A stretch of 64,000 nucleotides of DNA, from NCBI RefSeq assembly GCF_001028705.1, contig NZ_CP011770.1:189501-253500 (forward strand), in the 5' to 3' direction. Below the pieces are notes generated by a model that saw only the letters and a program-made list of their open reading frames with translations, was not told the origin of the DNA and searched no databases. Shown one piece after another: positions 60,148 through 64,000 of the stretch; position 1 is the stretch's first letter; each line of letters starts with the position of its first letter. The DNA is from Croceicoccus naphthovorans (GTDB taxonomy: Bacteria > Pseudomonadota > Alphaproteobacteria > Sphingomonadales > Sphingomonadaceae). The position numbers and the translations under genes are program-made.

Positions 60148-61743
60148 GTGCTCGTCGATCTCGCGAAAGACCGGCCAGACGGTCTGGCCGGGGATGTCTG
60201 CATCATCGGTGCCGGTTGCGCCGGGATCACGCTCGCCCGCAGCCTGCTGCGCGCGGGGCGTTCGGTGGTGCTGCTGGAAAGCGGCGGGATAGACTTTGAG
60301 GCGGACGCCGCCGCGCTTAACCAAGGCGAGAATGTCGGCGAGCCTTATTATGAACTGGAACATGCCCGCCTGCGCTTTTTTGGCGGGACGACCGCGATCT
60401 GGGGCGGGCGTTGCGCGGAACTCGATCCCATCGATTTCGAAAAGCGGTCTTGGGTGCCGCACTCGGGCTGGCCGATCGGGAAAAGCGACCTAGACCCCTA
60501 TTACCGCCGGGCGCGCGAAACGCTGGACCTGCCTGCCGATGCGGCAAAGGCGGAAACGCTGGTCGCCGATGGCGTGCCGCTGCCCCCCGTCGATCCCGAC
60601 AAGCTGACGATGCCGCTGTGGCAGTTCGACGAACGTTTCAGCCGGTTTACGTTCAAAAGCTGTCGGGACCTGATCGATCATCCCGCGTGCCAGGTCGTGC
60701 TCCACGCGACGGTGCGCGAAATCGTGGCCCATGCCGATGGCAAGACGGTGACCGGACTGGCGGTGCGCGGACCCGATGGCCGTGAGGTTACGGCGAAGGC
60801 CAAGACTTACATCGTCGCGGCGGGTGGGATCGAGACGCCACGCATAATGCTGGCGTCGCAATCGGTCATGCCGAACGGGATCGGCAACGCGCACGACCAG
60901 GTCGGGCGCTATTTCATGGAACACCCGCATGCGCGCGGCGGCCGGATCGTCGGAGACCGGGCGTGGGACCTGCTGCAAGCCTTCGGCCGCAAGCACGAAA
61001 TTGACGGGCGGCGCGTTGCCGCGCTGCTGACCCCGTCGGAGGCGGAGCAGGAGCGTCAGGGCCTGCTCAACACCTCGCTGACCATCGCGGGCCGCCGCCC
61101 TGCGGATGGGAGTGAGAGCTTCGGCATCATGGCCTATCAGAAGCTGAAGCACGACATGGCGCCGACCCAGTTCGGACGCACGTTGTGGATGCGGACCAAG
61201 CAGGCGACGCATTTCATTCTGAAATATTCCGAGCCGCTGCGCCCGTGGCTGCTGCACCGGATGGGCGTGCTGGACATCGCTCTGGTCGTGCGGGCGGAAC
61301 AGGCGCCGAACCCCGACAGCCGGGTCTTGCTGGACAGCGAGACCGATGCGTTGGGCATGCCGCGGGCAAGGCTCGACTGGCAGATGACCGAGCTGGACGT
61401 CACCAGCGTGGCGGGTCTGGTGAGCACTATCGGCGAAGAATTCGCGCGCACCGGATACGGCAAGGTCGAACCGGCGGATTGGTTGAATCACCCGGAGAAC
61501 GGGTGGAAGACCGATTCGCTGATCAGTTCGCACCCCATCGGCGGGTTCCACCACATGGGCACGACCCGCATGGGGGGCGATCCGAAGACCAGTGTGACCG
61601 ATAGCTATTGCCGCGTTCACGGCATCGACAACCTGTACGTAGCGGGCAGTTCGGTCTTCCCGACTTCTGGCTGGGCGAACCCGACGCTGTCGATCATCGC
61701 GCTGTCGCTGCGGCTGGCGGATCATATAGCGGCCAAGGGCTGA
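60148..61743 (+). CDS. GMC-family FAD oxidoreductase
   Basis: This roughly 531-residue flavoenzyme of the glucose-methanol-choline group has the FAD motif CIIGAGCAGITLARSLL near the start, FGGTTAIWGGRCAEL (the GGSS-like FAD-binding loop), IVAAGGIETPRIMLAS, and the C-terminal active-site region HPIGGFHHMGTTRMG with GSSVFPTSGWANP. GTG 60148 follows GGAG by five bases; ATG 60115 would add 11 residues without a ribosome site. It is between a flippase and a CDP-glycerol-transferase-like gene, so oxidation of a sugar or polyol in glycan biosynthesis is plausible, but the substrate is unknown. Confidence 0.87.
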   Translation: MLVDLAKDRPDGLAGDVCIIGAGCAGITLARSLLRAGRSVVLLESGGIDFEADAAALNQGENVGEPYYELEHARLRFFGGTTAIWGGRCAELDPIDFEKRSWVPHSGWPIGKSDLDPYYRRARETLDLPADAAKAETLVADGVPLPPVDPDKLTMPLWQFDERFSRFTFKSCRDLIDHPACQVVLHATVREIVAHADGKTVTGLAVRGPDGREVTAKAKTYIVAAGGIETPRIMLASQSVMPNGIGNAHDQVGRYFMEHPHARGGRIVGDRAWDLLQAFGRKHEIDGRRVAALLTPSEAEQERQGLLNTSLTIAGRRPADGSESFGIMAYQKLKHDMAPTQFGRTLWMRTKQATHFILKYSEPLRPWLLHRMGVLDIALVVRAEQAPNPDSRVLLDSETDALGMPRARLDWQMTELDVTSVAGLVSTIGEEFARTGYGKVEPADWLNHPENGWKTDSLISSHPIGGFHHMGTTRMGGDPKTSVTDSYCRVHGIDNLYVAGSSVFPTSGWANPTLSIIALSLRLADHIAAKG

Positions 61744-61744
61744 A

Positions 61745-63013
61745 CTACGCCGCACTTCTTGCCCGATCCGGTGCCTGCGCGGCCAGCCATTCGCCAACGC
61801 GGTCGGCGGCAACATCGATGGGATCGCTCGCCGACAACATTGGCTGGCCCCGCATGTCCCACGAAATTCCGTCGATCGCATATTGCATCCGCTGTTTCTG
61901 CCAGCGGACATAGGCGGGATGGTCGGCAAAGGCGCGGTCGATGGCGGCGATGGGGTCCTTTTCCGGCGCGATCACCGGGCCGAAATGCCACATCGCGTAG
62001 TTCGCATCGTACTCCCAATCGACGCCGTGCGGATCGACGAACAGGCAGGGCCGGGGCAGGACGAGGTATTCGTATACCTGGCTGCTCACATCGCCGATGT
62101 AGAGGTCGGCCGCCAGAGTATAGGTCATGTCACAGCACCGCGCCGATCCCATGTCGATCAGTACGCGGTCCTCCACCGCCAGTGCCTGCGCCGCAGCCCG
62201 TTCGTCCTCCGACAAGGTCGATGCCAGCCGCACATGCGGCGCGACGATCAGGTTGTAGCGCCCGTCGGCCACGACCGCGTCGACCAGCTTGCGCAGGAAC
62301 GCCTCGAAGGATCGAAACCGGCTTGCGAAGTGCGGGTTGTAGAGCAGCACGGGCCGGTCGTTGGCGAACAGCTTTGGCCGCACGATCCCCTTGCGGAACA
62401 GCGCGGCCAGCTTGATCGGGCCAGTTACGTGGCAGCGCTCTGCACGAACAGTTCCGGCGGAGACGAGGCGGTCCCGGTCCTTATGTCCGGCAACCAGCAC
62501 ATCGTCGAAACAGGCAAACCGCTTTTCAAACCCGACCCCGCGGTCCCCCGCGCCATGCGGGATGTGCAGCAACGGGGGAAAGCGACGCATCGTCCTGCGC
62601 AGGATCGTCGAGGTGCGCTCTGCACACAGCACCACGCGCGCCCGCGCGATCTGGCACGCATAACGTGCCAGCCGGGCCAGCTTGGCCGAATTGCCGGGCA
62701 GCATCGCGGTCAGCCATGACGGCAGGATCATTTCCACGATGCGCGGCGTAGGGAGCGCCAGTGACTGGGCGATTCGTGCGATGGCGGCACCATCGTCGGC
62801 GGTGCAAGTGAAGACGGTGACCGATCCGGGGGTCCGCCGCTCCAGCTCGCACGCGACGGGGACGATATGCGCGAACTGGTGCTGGCCCCCGATGGCAAGG
62901 ACGCTGACGGACGAACGCGCGGCCAGATCGATACGGGGTGGGCCGGTGCGAGTGGGGGATGCCGCAAGTGTGGTGAGGGCGGGATCCAGGGCATGGGTGG
63001 TCGGTGGGGGCAT
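61745..63013 (-). CDS. CDP-glycerol glycerophosphotransferase-like protein
   Basis: This 422-residue protein has the two-lobed glycosyltransferase-B-like fold of TagF/TagB-type enzymes. It includes HIPHGAGDRG, NPHFASRFRSF, VAPHVRLAS and the highly typical AADLYIGDVSSQVYEYLVLPRPCLF (quoted in part), which binds the CDP-polyol. Gram-negative members put glycerol phosphate or similar on capsules and exopolysaccharide. It ends one base after the convergent GMC gene. The N-terminal 30 residues are Ala/Thr/Pro-rich and may lie outside the true start. Confidence 0.82.
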   Translation of the reverse strand: MPPPTTHALDPALTTLAASPTRTGPPRIDLAARSSVSVLAIGGQHQFAHIVPVACELERRTPGSVTVFTCTADDGAAIARIAQSLALPTPRIVEMILPSWLTAMLPGNSAKLARLARYACQIARARVVLCAERTSTILRRTMRRFPPLLHIPHGAGDRGVGFEKRFACFDDVLVAGHKDRDRLVSAGTVRAERCHVTGPIKLAALFRKGIVRPKLFANDRPVLLYNPHFASRFRSFEAFLRKLVDAVVADGRYNLIVAPHVRLASTLSEDERAAAQALAVEDRVLIDMGSARCCDMTYTLAADLYIGDVSSQVYEYLVLPRPCLFVDPHGVDWEYDANYAMWHFGPVIAPEKDPIAAIDRAFADHPAYVRWQKQRMQYAIDGISWDMRGQPMLSASDPIDVAADRVGEWLAAQAPDRARSAA

Positions 63014-63142
63014 GACCCGGTGATGCCGGGATGCGATGTGGGCCGGATGGCGCGATTATTTGATTTTGCCCATCTTCGCAGATTCCGGGCACAATAGAGC
63101 CGACGCCTGCAGTAAGACCGAATCCGACGCCCCACAGCCTTT

Positions 63143-63832
63143 ATGCCCCGACCCATGCAGATACTCCTGATCGAAGACGACGAAGCGATCGCCGCCCATA
63201 TCGCTGCGGGCCTGCGCGAAGTGGGTCATATCGTGGAGGTTCAGCACGACGGCCGCGAAGGCATGGTCCGCGCGACTTGCGAGACCTACGACCTGATCGT
63301 GCTCGATCGGATGTTGCCCTCGCTCGACGGGTTGAAGGTGCTGGCCGCCTTGCGTGCGACCGGCGATACCACCCCGGTCCTGATCCTCAGCGCGCTGGGC
63401 GATGTGGACGAACGGATAAAGGGCCTGCGCGCGGGCGGCGACGATTACATGGCCAAGCCCTTCGCAACGTCGGAACTTCTAGCCCGGGTAGAGGTGCTGG
63501 GGCGGCGCGGGCCGATGCTGGCGGAAACGTCGGACAAGCTGACCGTCGGCAATCTGGTCATCGATCTGGGCGCCCACGTGGTCAGCCGGGGTGGCAAGCG
63601 GATCGACCTGACATTGCGCGAACTGCGCATCGTAGCCTATCTGGCGCGCAATGCGGGCCGGGTGGTAACGCGTTCGATGCTGCTGGAAAACGTGTGGGAC
63701 TATAACTTCGACCCGCAGACCAACATTATCGACCAGCATATCAGCAAGGTGCGCCAAAAACTGTCCGCCGGGGAAGCCGATCCGCTGATCCACACGGTGC
63801 GCGGCGTCGGTTACGTGATGCGCAGCGAATGA
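63143..63832 (+). CDS. OmpR-family response regulator
   Basis: This 229-residue two-component regulator has a receiver domain (QILLIEDDEAIAAH, phosphoacceptor Asp in IVLDRMLPSLDG, LSALGD with Ser for switch Thr, and KPFATSELLARV). A winged-helix domain (LTVGNLVIDLGAHVVSRGG, LTLRELRIVAYLARN, HISKVRQKL, RGVGYVM) completes it. ATG 63155 (MQILLIED) is an alternative start four codons in. It overlaps the histidine kinase gene by four bases. Confidence 0.95.
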   Translation: MPRPMQILLIEDDEAIAAHIAAGLREVGHIVEVQHDGREGMVRATCETYDLIVLDRMLPSLDGLKVLAALRATGDTTPVLILSALGDVDERIKGLRAGGDDYMAKPFATSELLARVEVLGRRGPMLAETSDKLTVGNLVIDLGAHVVSRGGKRIDLTLRELRIVAYLARNAGRVVTRSMLLENVWDYNFDPQTNIIDQHISKVRQKLSAGEADPLIHTVRGVGYVMRSE

Positions 63833-64000
63833 GCCGATTGTTCCGCAGTCTCTCGTTCCGGCTCGCGGTTCTCTATGCGGTGCTGTTCGGGATTTCGGTC
63901 GTGGTCCTGATCGGCGCGATCTACTGGATACGATACGAACGCCCGCTCGACGCGATGCGCGCCAGCGTCACGACCGAGGCGGAGGCTTACCAGACTATCG
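63829..64000 (+). CDS. Sensor histidine kinase, 5' part
   Basis: The first 57 codons of a gene that runs out of the window. The ATG overlaps the stop of the OmpR-type regulator (ATGA). The visible part is a basic tip (MSRLFRSLSFRLA) and one transmembrane helix (LYAVLFGISVVVLIGAIYW), then the beginning of a periplasmic sensor segment. It must be the cognate kinase of the regulator, and the signal cannot be told from here. Confidence 0.88.
   Translation, partial: MSRLFRSLSFRLAVLYAVLFGISVVVLIGAIYWIRYERPLDAMRASVTTEAEAYQTI

Overview
This is a GC-rich window from an alphaproteobacterium, most likely Sphingomonadales, with an Erythrobacter/Novosphingobium-like relative as the best guess. The evidence is a GcrA cell-cycle regulator (restricted to Alphaproteobacteria), HspQ, the RGG-tailed polynucleotide phosphorylase and the overall codon style. 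It is a chromosomal segment carrying one clear integrated mobile island. No 16S rRNA is present, so the taxonomy is inference.

Layout. (1) 1-5.7 kb is housekeeping: the pnp 3' end, a SAM-dependent methyltransferase, two tiny membrane proteins, gcrA, an ABC-2 permease, a PH-like membrane protein, hspQ and tRNA-Ser(CGA). (2) 5.64-30.03 kb is a ~24.4 kb integrative and mobilizable island inserted at the 3' end of that tRNA. It is bounded by a 14-bp direct repeat (5644-5657 and 30021-30034). It carries a tyrosine integrase, an AlpA-like regulator, a mobilization module (accessory protein, TraD-type coupling protein, MobF relaxase), HigBA, a four-gene putative DNA-defence operon (14823-22205), an IS5-type insertion sequence with a passenger gene, a Fic protein, ArdC anti-restriction protein, and a serine recombinase plus two ParB-like proteins. 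(3) 30.1-47.5 kb is an assimilatory nitrate/nitrite/cyanate cluster, all on the minus strand: nasT-nasS, nrtA-nrtB-nrtCD fusion-porin-FNT channel-phosphatase/kinase fusion-cynS, then nirB-nirD-nasA-cobA. Both structural blocks begin with leader RNAs holding two AxxGxx hexaloop hairpins, the second overlapping an intrinsic terminator. That is the layout expected for antitermination by the ANTAR protein NasT. (4) 47.6-47.9 kb is the decayed end of a molybdenum hydroxylase gene. (5) 47.9-57.4 kb is a compatible-solute locus: gpsA, a HAD phosphatase, a GgpS-type synthase and a four-gene sugar-type ABC importer in one tightly overlapping operon, with a divergent GH13 glucosidase. Together they can make, recover and perhaps break down glucosylglycerol. 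(6) 57.4-64 kb holds an HglS-type dioxygenase, a Wzx-like flippase, a GMC oxidoreductase, a CDP-glycerol-transferase-like protein, and an OmpR-type regulator with the start of its histidine kinase.

Most noteworthy are the defence operon and the IS sitting exactly on its last stop codon, the paired NasT leader RNAs, and the complete glucosylglycerol locus.
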